Counted from the first letter of the stretch, positions 12,566 through 25,256 are shown. The stretch is DNA of 64,000 nucleotides from Diadophis punctatus similis (GCA_023053685.1 JALIGW010000002.1:40748720-40812719), one strand, 5' to 3'. The notes: a model not told the origin generated them from the sequence alone. Numbers and translations: made by a program.

Positions 12566-14040
12566 GGCCCAATCCAGATGGTGTACTGGCTAATTATAGA
12601 TGAGAAAATGTGATGTGACATCTTCTACAACTTTAGATACTATGGACAAAGCCTCTATGAAAGTTGCTAATCTACTGTAACTTTTGATATCCCAGAGAAG
12701 AGGTATTATTAAAAATGCATAACAAGTTATATTAATTTACACAGTTTTAACTCTGTTGAAATTAAATTAAGTTAAATCAGGGTTTTGTCTACTGTTCTTT
12801 TTTATTTTTGTTGGTGCAAAAAAATAATAATTCTGCAGTGAAACAAATTTAAAAAATGGGATTGGAATTGCATAATGTGTATTACCGGTAACAATTGTTC
12901 TGTTTATGTCTTTAAATGCATTATAAATAATTACAAGCTAACTGAAAATGGAAAAATATTATTTAAGAATAAGTTGAGTCATGCTTATTAACCTTACCTG
13001 ACAATTTAAATTACCCAGTGAAATTGGGAAATAAAATATTACTTACCCTAATCTCTTTATATATCAATACAGTGTGACCATTCTATGCTGATATTTCTAA
13101 CAGAGATCTTCAAATAGTTCCATAAATGTGTTAACAACCTTTTTTTATTGATTTCATTTTTTAATTTGCACCATCATCAAGAGTCAAGTGACAGCTTGGC
13201 TGATCCTGTGCTACATTCAATTTGATAGAATTTGCTACGGAAACCTGCCTCATCATGCCTAATTGGACCGACAAGTGTATATATGATTTCTACCAGCCCA
13301 TAAAAGGCAACTGCATTTTTAAAATAATCCAAGGGGTTTTGGTAAAGGAGTCATTTTAGATACTTTAACAACATGGTTGTCTCTAATTCTTATTGAATTA
13401 TAATAGCTTGAAGCTATGTGCCATACTGAAAATCTATATTTAAAACTGGATGATTTTGAGATATTATACCTTGGAAAGAAGCTGACAAATATTGATACTG
13501 AAATAAGTGACAGAACTTCTCTATCCAACCTGTCTAAAATTTAATTACTCTAAATCTTAAGAGCCTGTTTTAGTGCAAATTCTGACAAGTTTTTTTTAAT
13601 TATTTATCTATCTTTACCACTGTCTTTCTTAGGCTCCAGGGTAACAATAGAAATGTCAAGTCTTTCAGATGGCAAGAACTGAGATCCATTTCAATTTCAG
13701 AGTACATTACTTCTGAATGGAATGAACCTTTTACTTCCATTTATTAAAGCAAGCAAAAAACCTTGTGAAAGATTGCAGATTTTTAATAAAACATTTTCCA
13801 TTTCATCCAGAAGTTTATCATTCTGTTTCTATCTGTCCACCATTGCAGATTTATTGGTTTTTGTGCATGACTGTGACTAGCTGGATCCCATAATGAAGTA
13901 TCTCTTGGGTAGTTCTCTAGCGAAGTTGTCCATTTGTGGATGCAGTTGTTTTACTTTGGAGTTTTTTGTTCCTTTCAATAACATTTATTCATTGCCTGGT
14001 AACAGAAAGTAGTATAGAAAATTTGGACTTTTTTTTTTTT
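12566..14040. other. Unique AT-rich sequence, no gene seen
   Basis: No recognisable gene, RNA or repeat. The frame from 13936 runs into the repeat-like segment starting at 14041 and has no familiar domain. Confidence 0.5.
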
Positions 14041-14680
14041 GCAGGTTCCAATCTGGGTCACTCACCGGGACCAGAGGTTTTGTTTTCTGAGCTTTCAGAC
14101 TTGTGCTGTAGCCCATCCTCAGGGAATGTCTCTCTGGCACACACTCTCTCAGAGAGAGAGTTCCCTGAAGATGAGCTCCAACATGAGTCCAAAAGCTTCG
14201 GGGACCAACCTAGTGTCAAGCCGGTGCCACACTTTGGAGAAAGCCTCAGCTTGCCACACATATTCTTGGAAGACCTGCTGACTATGGGAACCTGGGGTGG
14301 TGGTGATTGCATGAGGGATGTAGATGTAGTCATAACACATTCCTTCTAGATTCTCAAGGTCATCCTTTGTCCAACATCTGCCCGGAAGCTGGGAGGGGGG
14401 GAGGAACGGCCACGTTGGCAGAATATGAGTGGGCAACATGACAAATTTGGGGGTGAGGGACCAGGATGTGAACTTTAAACTGGGTGGGAAACTTTGGAAG
14501 CTTCAGATTCGGGTTTCCCACAGCTGTGCCAACATGGATTCATTAATAAATTGGAACTTTGAGGAATACTTTGCCTCGGACTCTGATTTAAGTTTGAATG
14601 CTATTTGGAACCCTGACACCTAGATTGGATCATGCAACCAACCTCTGGTCCTGGTGACCAACCTAGATTGGATCGTGCAA
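14041..14680 (-). mobile_element. LTR-like segment bounded by imperfect inverted repeats
   Basis: On the minus strand a segment starting at 14618 reads tgtcagggttccaaatagc. It continues with sequence clearly related to the LTR-like copy at 15192-15980; both share a tgtgccaa.atgg core, then the complement of attaataaa.tgga and a ttgaggaa stretch. The outermost 39 bp on each side (14041-14079 and 14640-14678) are imperfect inverted repeats. Two copies of cctagattggatc.tgcaac lie 43 bp apart (14619, 14662). I cannot tell whether this is an LTR with odd flanks or a terminal-inverted-repeat element. No intact gag or pol frame is seen. Confidence 0.45.
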
Positions 14681-14687
14681 CGTTATC

Positions 14688-15191
<504 letters not shown>

Positions 15192-15980
15192 TGTCAGGGT
15201 TCCAAGTAACACCCCCCAACCCAGTGGTGGGTTCCCCCTGGTGCGGTCTGGTGTGTAGCTCCGGTAGGGAGCAGCCGATTGCGAAATTTGCGCGTGACTG
15301 CTCCGGTGCCGTCTTTGCCAGTTTGTAGCACGCGTCGCCATCTTTTTAAAATAATTTTTGGACTTTTTTGCTTCTGCGCATGCACGGAAGCAAAATCTCG
15401 CCGAAATCTTGCGAGGGGACCCGCACGCGTGCGAGATTTCGGCGAGATTTTGCTTCCACGCATGCGTGGAAGCAAAAGCTTGCTGAAATCGCACCCACAT
15501 GTGCGTCCCCTCGCAAGATTTCAGCAAGATTTTGCTTCCGCACATGCGCAGAAGCAAAATTGCATGAGGGGGCACGCGCACATAGCGAGCGCGCGCACAC
15601 ACAAAACGTGGAGATGTGCATGCAGTGCACCAGTATCAGTAAGTGAGCAACCCACCCCTGCCCCAACCAAGTAAGACTGTTCCTCAAATATCCATTTTAT
15701 TAGAGATGCCATATTGGCACATCTGGGAAAACCTGAGTCTGAAAGTTCCTGGGTTTTCCCCACCCAAAAGAAAGTTAAAGTCCCTTTCCCTGCACCCACA
15801 TATCCATCACATGGTCCAATCAATCCAGCATCCCAATTGGAGATGCCTCCCAGTCACGACTCTCCAAGTGCAGGCTGAACATCCTTGACTCTCAGAGAAA
15901 GAATGTTGTTATGGCTAAATAACTCTACCAACTCCATGCAACCCCCTCCCACTTTCCCACAGCACCAAATGTGGCAGCCC
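15192..15980 (+). mobile_element. LTR-like segment split by a nested MITE
   Basis: Begins tgtcagggttccaagtaac, the same start as the minus-strand segment at 14618. After the nested MITE (15222-15660) it resumes with tattagagatgccatattgg and acctgagtctgaaagttcc, which match the 14.5-kb copy in reverse orientation. The right boundary is uncertain. No 5-bp duplication was found, so the LTR call is tentative. Confidence 0.45.
15222..15660 (+). mobile_element. CpG-rich hAT-type MITE, nested, 8-bp duplication
   Basis: Starts cagtggtgggttccccctgg and ends gcaacccacccctg. The perfect 8-bp repeat ccccaacc lies at 15214-15221 and 15661-15668. The interior consists of several inverted copies of a module containing gcatg..gaagcaaaa and a gcgagg/cctcgc stem, with ttcggcgagattttgcttcc near 15438. 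That gives stem-loops within the outer foldback. Open frames on both strands here arise from these CpG-rich modules. Confidence 0.88.
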
Positions 15981-16450
15981 TGAAGATTTTTTTTTTAAAA
16001 AAGATGGCCTCCAGGGCTGACAGGAGCATCAAAATGGTATAAGGGGGAAAATATTTTCAGAATGAATAACTAATGAAGAGGAAATATATCAGGAACAGTA
16101 CATTAATGATGGGGTTGAGTGCTAAAGAAAAGTAAATAAACCCATGACCCATAGGCAGTAAGGTTTGTAACATTTCAGGACAGTATAACTACTCTCAGAC
16201 CAATAATGCCCTTAGATCTCTTCAAAGAAGAAAAATCAAGGCATATCCTGACTTAATGTAATTTGCCCCATAATTTGATTTTTAAAAGTTACTTCAAACT
16301 TTTTAATTCTAACCCTTTTCTCAGTTAGAAAATTCCTTCAGGAAAGTTGTTACAGTGCACTAATACTAGAAAGGTTGCACCAGTTTTTTTTCCCAATAAA
16401 GTACAGGTATGAAGTTTGACTGACCAGTTACAGACAGCCACACTGCTTTA
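15981..16450. other. Unique sequence
   Basis: No recognisable feature. Confidence 0.5.
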
Positions 16451-16525
16451 GTGTTTTATTTTATTTATGAAATTTACTTGCCACCCATCCTGTATCCAAC
16501 GACACTGGGTGGGTTAATACAGTTG
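16451..16525 (-). mobile_element. Short L2-like retroposon tail
   Basis: The phrase ttttatttatgaaatttac followed by ttgccacccatcctg and actgggtgggttaa resembles the antisense of L2-type 3' tails in squamates. It is very short. Confidence 0.35.
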
Positions 16526-17228
16526 CTATCTAATACTGCATTATTTTAGTCTTTAATCCACTTGGTACATATACTCTACATATCAACTAAATCAGAACAT
16601 TGAAGATGTAGGGGATAAACTGGGTATAACTTTATTTCCTTCTTGGAGAATAAAGCATATGTCTCCATAATTGTCTAGTGCTACCAAACTGAGAAAGTAG
16701 TCATTTACCTCCCAAGTTTACCACTTGACATATGCTTCAGCTATACTCATTTATCTCAGGGAGCAAGAAAACCTGAATGTTTCAAATTTTTATTTTTCTT
16801 CAGTGAAACTGACCTTTAGTCTCTTTTCCCCCCATCTTGAGAGTCACTGAAATCCAATTGAAACCAAGCTATGAGACCAAGCTGATGTGTTTTACCATGT
16901 TTACCATGAATGAAAAAGTAATGTTATGGTTTTGCTAATCGTCCATGTTCCATCTAACTTTTCCATTTCATTGTAAAGTTCCTGATTAAATTAAATGTTT
17001 GGAGAACAACATGTTCTTAATAGGTCTCAATGTGATAGTCTAAAAATTTGCCCAAGAAAATTACGCTGTTAAAAAGAAAATCAATAGAAAACAGGCCTCC
17101 TAGCACTCATTACTCTAGTTTCCAAACAAACATGTTTCAAGTGTAAATGAAGATCCTCACATTCCTGGCTAATTATTTATTGAAATAACAGTCATATTAT
17201 AAGATGCAGAAAAGACAAACAATTTTTA

Positions 17229-17600
17229 GTTTGTTGTTGTTTAGTCTCTAAGTCGGGTCCAGCTCTTTGCAATCCTATGGACCACAGTATGCCAGGCTCC
17301 TTTATCCTCCACTGCCTCCCAGAGTTTATCCAATTTCATATTCACTGCTTCAATGATACTATCTAACCATAGCACCCTTGCCCTCCCCTTCTCCTTTTGT
17401 CTTCCATCTTTCCCAACCTCAGGGTCTTTTTCAATGAGTCCTTTCTTCTCATTTGGTGACCAAAGTATTTGAGCTTCAGTATCTGTCCTTCCAAAGAATA
17501 GTCAGGGTTGATTCCCTTTAGGATTGGCTGGTTTCATCTTCTTGCAGTCCAAAGAACTCTCAAGAATCTTCTCCAGCACCACAATTCAAAAGCAATTTTA
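17229..17600 (-). mobile_element. BovB (RTE clade) LINE 3' end
   Basis: The left edge tttgttgttgtttagtctct and the following taagtcgggtccagctcttt are the antisense of the BovB 3' terminus, also familiar from ruminant genomes. Further right, phrases such as tcatttggtgaccaaagta, cttccaaagaatagtcaggg, ttcttgcagtccaaagaac and caagaatcttctccagcacc correspond to the antisense of the BovB ORF2 C-terminal end. The copy is 5'-truncated and its frame is broken. BovB is known for transfer between squamates and other animals. Confidence 0.88.
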
Positions 17601-17896
<296 letters not shown>

Positions 17897-19018
17897 GAGA
17901 TAGCATTATGCATTTTGAAATATGGCATTGGCATTATATATGCCAAAGTACTGTAGTAGTAGTAGTCTCTGCAGACTAATTAAAATTATGTGAAAGCAGA
18001 AGTCTTGTTTATTTTGTTTGGCCATAACTTGTAAGTTAGTTTAAATAAATTGCATGTGCCTACTGCACTGGAAAAAGTGGAGTAAATGTTAATAGAGCTG
18101 CAAACAGGCTAATAAGGAGGATGTTGTAAGACTATAATTCCACACTGATAAAGCCTTTCTTAAATGACACATTAAGGAAAAAACTGATTGTCAAACAAAT
18201 AGGTGGCGGTTTTTTTTTTTTTTTTGCATTGTTTTAAAATTAAGCATCCAGATCAATTTTTAGGATGCTAAATGGATATTTAGGAGCATTCAATAATACT
18301 AATTTGTGTCTATTATTTCTCATTGCCATGCCAAGGAGCTCAGTGATTGAAAAGTGGAATAACAGTTTTCTCTTGCTAAATTGTAATGATGCCCTTTATA
18401 ATCCTCTTTTTAATGCAGTTCCTGAACTTTAGAAAGGTTGCTTACTGCCAAATGTCAGTTCATCTCAGGCAGGTACAATGGAAGCCCTCTTGTTTTATTA
18501 CTTATTATGCCAAATAAAATTGGCATTGCCAGTAAACTTGCTAGATGAGTGCTCTGGGATGAAAAGAAACAGCAAAGACAATATACCACTCTGATTCGGC
18601 AGCCTGTGAGGACCCAAGTAGTATGAGAAAAGGTCATTTTAATTTCAGATGAGATAGTTTGGCACTTTAATATGATCTCACATTCTCTTTATTGGGTGTG
18701 ACATGGGAAAGACCAATTATTTACAGTTATGAATCAGAATATCGTTTTTAGTGGATTTCATTCTTAATTTACAAGATCTACAATTTCAGAATAAATCTTA
18801 AAGGCATAATAGTGTTTTTTTTTAATTTTATGTAATACTGAATTGTTCAGTGTAATTTCAAAATGAATGAAATGCATTTGAAAGTGTGCATTTTATTAAA
18901 AAGGCATGCTTTATGATCAAGTTACAGCTATCACAAATCTTGCTTTTAGAAACATACCAAATATACCAAAAACTACAGGGGTTTCAAGTGCCTTTTCCTA
19001 GACTGCTTTTGTGTATAT
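17897..19018. other. Unique sequence
   Basis: No gene seen. A local inverted repeat (atgccaa..ttggcat) lies at 18507-18527. The 18.28-18.60 kb portion is free of recognisable repeats. Confidence 0.5.
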
Positions 19019-19250
19019 GGAGCCCTGGTGGTGTGCAGGGGTTATTGCAGGAAAACTTTGTCCACAGTTGGAATTTGATCATGGAGTGGCTCAAGGTTGA
19101 CTCAGCCTTCTATCCTGCCAAGGTCAGTAAAAATGATTACCCAGATTGTTGGGAGCAATAAGCAAATAATGCTGACATTGTAAACCACCCAGATAATGCT
19201 ATAAAGCACTGCAGTAATGCTAAGCTAATTTAGCTACTGCTAAATGCTAT
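19019..19250 (+). mobile_element. tRNA-derived SINE with L2-like tail (old copy)
   Basis: Begins ggagccctggtggtgtgcagg, where an A-box-like tggtggtgtgcagg is visible. It continues ctcaaggttgactcagcc, ggtcagtaaaaatgat, gattgttgggagcaat and attgtaaaccacccag. These are the landmarks of the copy at 37205-37436, more diverged here. Confidence 0.7.
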
Positions 19251-20189
19251 TTTTGTATAAAGGATGGGAAACCCTGAACAAGAATAACAAAGATAGCTAC
19301 ATTGACCCATATACCAGGAATTAAACAATGTGGGCTGTCCATGAAGACAATTTGGAATATTTAATATGTTCTGAGAACAATCTCTATGCTGTGACTTCAG
19401 CCAGACTTGTAGTTTGACTGGTTAGCATTCAACTGGCCTCAGATTTCTCTGAAAATGCAATATATTACTAGAGAAATAAATGGTAACTTCCGTTGAAGAA
19501 ATGCCAAGCTGAAGATGGCTTCACAACTGCGACAGAATGAAGAGCTGACAAGCTCTTTATAAATCCTCTCCAGAGAAGGATAGGATCTGAGCTCACCCTT
19601 AAGTACTCCAGACAGTTGTTCCTTATAAGAAGACTATTAGAAAACGGTCTCTGGGTGGCTTTAGAGCTCTGGGAGAAAAGGGAATGGCCATCTGGCTCAA
19701 ACCACGATTTGCATCTTCACTAGGTTCACCTAATTCTTTTTCTAATCACTTTTGGAAATTACTTTCAACCAATAGGAACTTTTGGATTGACAGCAGCAAT
19801 CCAAAATTGATTGTTGGATTGACTTCTAAATACAAATTTAAGGACTTAAAGGTATTTTTGGAATAAAGAAGAAAAGGGTAATTAGAATTTTGATTTTGGA
19901 AAGATAGAAATGGACTAAGGGCCCAGATAGATTTGAAGGAATATTTTGGAATTGATTGTAAAAATTCATCCCATGTGAAAATGTTTACATGTTCAGAATT
20001 CTTCTGAAAAGAAAATGATAGGATGAGACTTTGAAGATTGGACACTAGAAAGAACCACTATGAATTACAGATCACAATTAAAGAAAAACAAGTAAATCGG
20101 TTTACTAATTAAAAGCAAAATATTTTAAAATATTAAATTTTAAAATCAAAATATTGAATGATATTTTCGAACAATAGATCCAGAAGTTA

Positions 20190-20566
20190 CCATATTTTTC
20201 AGAGTATAAGACGCACCTTTCCCCCCTAGAAGAGGTTGAAATTTTGGATGCATCTTATACTCTGAATGTAGCTTTTTCAAAGCTTTTTTTTCCAGCCCTA
20301 ATGAGGTGCTAATGATCTTCCCTGCTTGCAGGATTTTTTCATTGCTACTCCCTCAGAAGAAATTTTTTCCAGCCCTAAGTGTTTGCAGGCTTGTTTTCAT
20401 TGCTATTCCCTCTGAAAAAGTTTTTTCAGCCCTAACCAGGGGATAAAATAATGTGCTGAAGCTGACCAGACTAAGGACGCTAGCCAGATGAATATCTGGT
20501 AGGTAGATTTCCCACCCCCTATTCCACTCCAAAACTAAGGTGCGTCTTATACTCTGAAAAATACAG
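20190..20566. mobile_element. TA-flanked MITE (Tc1/mariner-like), nested
   Basis: Inverted ends are ccatatttttcagagtataa (left) and ttatactctgaaaaatacag (right), extending through gacgcacctt and aaggtgcgtc. It is flanked by TA on both sides (20188-20189 and 20567-20568). The interior has near-duplicate phrases (tttccagccctaa, attgctactccctc / attgctattccctc) and no transposase frame. TA flanks suggest Tc1/mariner mobilisation. Confidence 0.75.
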
Positions 20567-21027
20567 TAATTTTAAGGGCACCTGCTTCTATGACTTGACT
20601 GTATCCAAAACATGTTATGGAAATTTTACCTGACAAGATTGAGACTGAGCTGAAAGTGAATTTAAAAGTGACAAGCTGCAAAAATATTATGGAAAAATGT
20701 ACTATATTGGACAAATGTTAAAAAAGGATGATGCGTTAATAATCAAAAGAGATATATAAATAGCAAACTAAAAGAGTGACCTGAATAATTTTCACATATT
20801 GGATTTAGAAATGAGGCTTCAAAATTAAAACTTTGAATGGTTATGTGAAAAAGGTCAAAGACAAAAGGCAATCATATGGTAGGATATTATTTGAAGGGAT
20901 TAAGAAGAAATATAAAGTTGGCATATTTGATCAAAGTTAAAATGACATCTTGTTATTCCTTGTATCCCTTAATGAACTTTATTTATTAAACAAAATTATG
21001 TGGTCATCACAAAAAGTGGCTTCAGAT

Positions 21028-21186
21028 CAGTAGTGGGTTCTAAAACCCATTGCTACCAGTTCGTGCGAGCTTGTGCGTGACGCTTCTGTGCATGCGCAGA
21101 AGCGTCCTGGGTGGGTGGGTGGAGCCTCCCGCCGCCACCACTACCAGTTCGAAGAACCGGGCCGAACTGGGAGCAACCCACCACTG
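21028..21186 (+). mobile_element. Short CpG-rich hAT-type MITE, nested
   Basis: Starts cagtagtgggttctaaaacc and ends ggagcaacccaccactg. Flanks are cttcagat (21020-21027) and ctccagat (21187-21194), 7 of 8 matching. The interior gcttctgtgcatgcgcagaa and ggtggagcctcccgccgcc match the copy at 12413-12565. Confidence 0.85.
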
Positions 21187-21243
21187 CTCCAGATGGCTCT
21201 CAATATGAAAAAATAATCCAAAAAATAAACTATATAATCCCCA

Positions 21244-21260
21244 AACCCCCCCCCCCCCAC
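21244..21260. repeat. Poly(C) run
   Basis: A C homopolymer preceded by aaac, within the putative half-L1 segment. Confidence 0.8.
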
Positions 21261-21619
21261 TATATCTGGGGCAGCAAAAATAGAATCATACTAACCACTT
21301 TATAAAACCACTTTTTTCTGATCAGGACTGAAATGACAAGAGCTTAAGGATTTGTTTATAGATAAGAAATGGGGAGGCATCATTATTTTATTTTAAGAGA
21401 ATGTAATATGTTACTAAAATTGTTTATAATTGTGATGAAGGGAGAAATCATTTATATATTTATTTTGTTAACTATGTTCTTCTTTTTCTTTTTCTGCATT
21501 TAATTTTTTTAATTTTTTATTTTTAGAATTGTAATTTTTAATAAAATTACTACAGAGAAAGGAATTGCAAAATTATTTTGTCTTATTGATAATTTATTAG
21601 CCTATATCACTATGTACTG

Positions 21620-22215
21620 GATTTTATATAGATAGATGTTGGCCCATCATGTTCGAAGAGGACCTTGACATCTATCAAATCGGAGGGGTATGTGTGTCAA
21701 GACTTGCATGTGAATTGGATTAAAATGAGGGAGAGGTGAGCATAGTCAGCCTCACTCTCTCTTCCCAGATTCCATCTTGCTCCAGTAGCAGGACAAGAGT
21801 CGAGACAGTTGGAGATGGGCTGGGTGCCTTTCATGTCTTGCCATGCTCTTAGCGTACCACATCGCTTTCAGAGACCGCCTTCATGACCGTTGTCCTATTC
21901 TAATAGATTTCATCTGCTCAGTCTGCCAGAATCTGTCTTCACATGCTCGGGATAGACAAGTCCCTATTTCCCCGAAGGTCAATGACCCAACGGCTACTCT
22001 CAACCTGGTTTCGCCAGCCTGTCGAAGCTGTTGCCCGGGGTGTGGCCGCTGTGCATGCTACAGCTGCTAGGAGCCACAGGTGAGAACTGAGTGACAGGTG
22101 GGGACCAAAGGTGAACGAGCTGCCCTAAAAGCTGCCCTAGAATGAGCTGCCGTAAAAGGACACGACATGTCCAGAGGTGCTACCCCTCCCTGAGCACCTC
22201 ATACACCCCTGATTT
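21620..22215. other. Unclassified GC-richer segment, possible repeat
   Basis: More GC-rich than its surroundings, with phrases such as gttggcccatcatgttcgaa at 21639 and ctgccctaaaagctgccctag near 22119. The latter is a small tandem of gctgcc(c/g)ta. Its abrupt borders suggest an inserted repeat, but I do not recognise the family and find no duplication. A 75-residue frame at 21843 has no familiar domain. Confidence 0.3.
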
Positions 22216-22245
22216 TATATATATATATATAATGTTTATATACAC

Positions 22246-22740
22246 AGAGTTGGAAGGGACCTTGGAGATCTTCTAGTCCAATCCCCTGCTTAGGCAGGAA
22301 ACCCTATACCATTTCAGACAAATGATTGTCCAATCTCTCTTCTTAAAAACTTCCAGTGTTGGATCATTCACAACTTCTTGAGGCAAGTTGTTCCACTGAT
22401 TAATGATTCTAACTGTCAGGAAATTTCTTCTTAGTTCTGTTCTAGGACAGTTCTAGGTTGCTTCTCTTCTGATTAGTTTCCATCCATTGCTTCTTATACT
22501 GCCTTCAGGTGCTTTGGAGAGTAAGTTGACTCCCTGTTCTTTGTGGCAACCCCTGAGATATTGGAACACTGCTATCATGTCTCCCCTAGTCCTTCTTTTC
22601 CTTAAACTAGACATACCCAGTTCCTGCAACCGTTCGTCATATGTTTTAGCCTCCAGTCCCTTAATCATCTTTGTTGCTCTTCTCTGCACTCTTTCCAGAG
22701 TCTCAACGTCCCTTTTACATCGTGGCCATGACCATAAACC
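22246..22740 (-). mobile_element. CR1 LINE 3' end with ORF2 C-terminus, minus strand
   Basis: The 3' terminus reads cagagttggaagggaccttg on + at 22246, a widespread CR1 end. On the minus strand 22689-22453 encodes the C-terminal part of a CR1 ORF2 protein: QRRATKMIKGLEAKTYDERL is followed by RKRRTRGDMIAVFQYLRG, both typical of the end of CR1 reverse transcriptases. The frame is then shifted. The element is strongly 5'-truncated. The closest relative in the window is the copy at 36305. Confidence 0.9.
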
Positions 22741-24422
22741 ATTTCCAACAATGTTTTTTATTCTTTAAACTTCTTACCTTTACCTTTTTGGGAATCGCAT
22801 CCACTCTAGCCAATCACCTTTTTCTTGAATTTTCCCCATCTCATCTTCATGTATTTATTTTGAAATCAGTCTCCATTCATTCTCTACATAATCCATATCA
22901 ACTCAACATACCTCACTCTTCTTTGTGTCAAAAGTATGAATTTGTGTATGTATATATGTATATTTACCTCCTTGTTATTTTTGTGAAAATGCAGTCACAC
23001 TCTGAAATTATGGGTGGCAAATTGAAGTAGAGGAACTTCAGATTCTCAAACAAAATTATTAATGTCTGGGATGTTAGAATAGATTTAGGTGGGTGTAAAG
23101 GTTGCAAGTGAACTAAATCTAGCTGGCTGTATTGTATTTTCAGTCCAACATTGCCCTCATTCCAAAATCATAATTCACCTCAGTGGCAGGCTGTACTTTA
23201 AACCTCCACATGTAGTTTTTATGTGGGAGAAAATAAATGGGCACCTCATGTCATTAAAGTCCAGGAAATATTTGTTATTCAAGACCGAGCACTAAAGTGG
23301 ATGTTGTACAGTATTTGGGCTGTGCTGTTTGAATAACATTTGCTATTACCCACCGAGATTCAAGCCGTCATGGTTAGAAAGACAACAGCATTACAGGGCT
23401 AAATAATTGATTAATCAAAGTGAAATTTTATTCCCTTGGTGCAGAAATTATATCCTTCAGGTACTGTCAAGCTATGGCTTATCAAATGATTAAAACAAAA
23501 AGCCAATCAATTTGTTTAGATTAAAAGCTTGCACAAAAGGCACATGAATAAGATCCACTATTAAGCCCTCTATTATAAGGCACAATTTTGTCCCTTTTGT
23601 TCCCCCCCCCCCATAACACAAAAGAAAGAGATTATGAGCGCAATGGAAAGACAACAGTTTAAAACCAAAAAGTACACACAGATGCAGTGAATGTTCATTT
23701 ATCAATACTGTCCTGCAGTCTTGTTCCTGTGGATGTTACTGCTACAAAAATGCATGCAGCAAGTGTTGCTACCGGGAGACCATCTTTTATTTTATCATTT
23801 ACATTGTCACTTGTGTTCCTTTGCTTCAGGGTATTTGTCAGCCGACAGCAGGTGGTGGCTTTAAGTGCTACTCCACTGTTTGTTTAGTATTGACTTTTTT
23901 TTTTCTTCCTGCAAAAGAAATTGCCACAGCAAGCGACAAAGAGCTGGCCACGATAGACCTTTGAGAGATCAACACAAACTAAAAATTGGAAGTAAGAGAC
24001 AAATATTTATTAATGAGGCTGTACCAAGATTGCAGCAGCAAGAAGGAAAAGGTGTGGATTCTCAATAAGCTTGATGTTTCAAACAGCTGTCTAAGGGCAA
24101 TAATTGGTTTTAAGTGCAAGCTGAGTTTAGCTTAACAATAGAGTAGAGGCAGAAAACTAGCCATTCAGTTTGCAGGCCAATTATCTATAATTAGATGAGA
24201 CTAGTCTAGCTGATGGTAACAGATCAGTTCTAATACTAATATGCTTATCAAAAATCCAGAAGAAGGATGAGATGTTGAAAGCAAGTACACAGAATCTTGG
24301 GCATTTGTAATGCATTCTGTTTTTCAATGAACAAGTATCCCACAATGGACGGAAAGCATTGGTAGAAATCTAGGTAGCTATCTTATAATAGGTCAGACAC
24401 TGGGATAGCTATCAGATCAATG
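22741..24422. other. Unique sequence, no gene seen
   Basis: Contains a C run near 23603-23612 and short A/T runs. No recognised gene or repeat. Confidence 0.5.
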
Positions 24423-24430
24423 GATTAAAG

Positions 24431-24772
24431 CAGTGGTTCCCAACCTGTGGTACGTGTACCACTAGTGGTAGGCGAGGGCCTTCCAGGTGGTACACGAACA
24501 CTTTCGGGGTCATGAACAATTTTCAGTTAGTTATTTTTTACTTCACAAAAATGTTTACTGCCTAACACAAGATAATCTGGCAACAATTTGCAACTGTTGC
24601 CACATGCCACCCACCTGGTCCCAGCGGCCCGAGAATCCAGTTGCTGGATGCGCGGGGCCAAGAAAGGAACGGTACAATTATGGAAATTTAGTTTCTCTGG
24701 AACCAGGTGGTACGCGGTGACTGTACGGGACCTCCAAGTGGTACTCGATCACAAAAAGGTTGGGAACCACTG
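24431..24772. mobile_element. hAT non-autonomous element with perfect 8-bp duplication
   Basis: Inverted ends are cagtggttcccaacctgtgg and aaaaggttgggaaccactg. The direct repeat gattaaag is perfect (24423-24430 and 24773-24780). Subterminal ggtggtac motifs repeat near both ends (24486 and 24706). The ends resemble the SPIN-like hAT group known for horizontal spread among tetrapods, but that assignment is by eye only. No transposase frame. Confidence 0.88.
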
Positions 24773-24954
24773 GATTAAAGGGAACATTTAGGTAGCCTAG
24801 ACACAGAAAGTTTAGTTGCCCTCTTGTATTCCTCCAGACTTTGAGACCAGCGTTGACACTGCTTGACAGCAGTTCTGCAGAGCTGCAGGGAGAGGTTTTC
24901 CACTTTTACTTAAGAACTGCTGGAGATAATCATATCATGGGATATCATGCGAAG

Positions 24955-25205
24955 GCAGGAGAAGAAGCAATGGATGGAAACTAATCAAGGGCAGACTCAA
25001 CCTGGAACTAAGGAGACATTTTCTGGACAGAACAATTAATCAGTGGAACAACTTGCCTCCAGAAGTTGTGTGTGCTCCAACATTGGATGTTTTTAAGAAG
25101 AGATTGAACAACATTTATCTAAATTAGTATAGGGTTTCCTGCCTGAGCAGGGGTTTGGATTAGAAGACCTTCAAGGTCCTTTCCAACTCTGTTATTCTAT
25201 TATGA
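24955..25205 (+). mobile_element. CR1 LINE 3' end, plus strand
   Basis: Reads caatggatggaaactaatca, ctggacagaacaattaatca, gaacaacttgcctccagaag, ccaacattggatgtttttaag and ends aggtcctttccaactctg followed by ttattctattatg. This is the same 3' region as the minus-strand copies at 22246 and 36305. Strongly 5'-truncated. Confidence 0.9.
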
Positions 25206-25256
25206 TTTCTTCATTAGATGCTACAGTAGTCCAATGGTTATGCTTTAATACTTTAT

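Larger units (their letters stand above)
19485..21555 (+). mobile_element. Probable half-L1-type non-autonomous element (disrupted)
   Basis: The segment is purine-rich and uninterrupted except for two later MITEs. It contains broken coding-like stretches (for example from 20059 and around 20625-20700, with a LPDKIETELK-like stretch) that resemble the style of an L1 ORF1. It ends in an A/T-rich tail (ttgtaatttttaataaaatt near 21529). A possible target duplication is attactagagaaa at the left and attactacagagaaa at the right, differing by a 2-base insertion. I infer an L1-derived element that lost most or all of ORF2. It could instead be two unrelated relics. Confidence 0.4.

Noticed and set aside
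13936..14349. 137-residue frame
   Set aside because: No start context, domain or splice support; most of it lies in the LTR-like segment.
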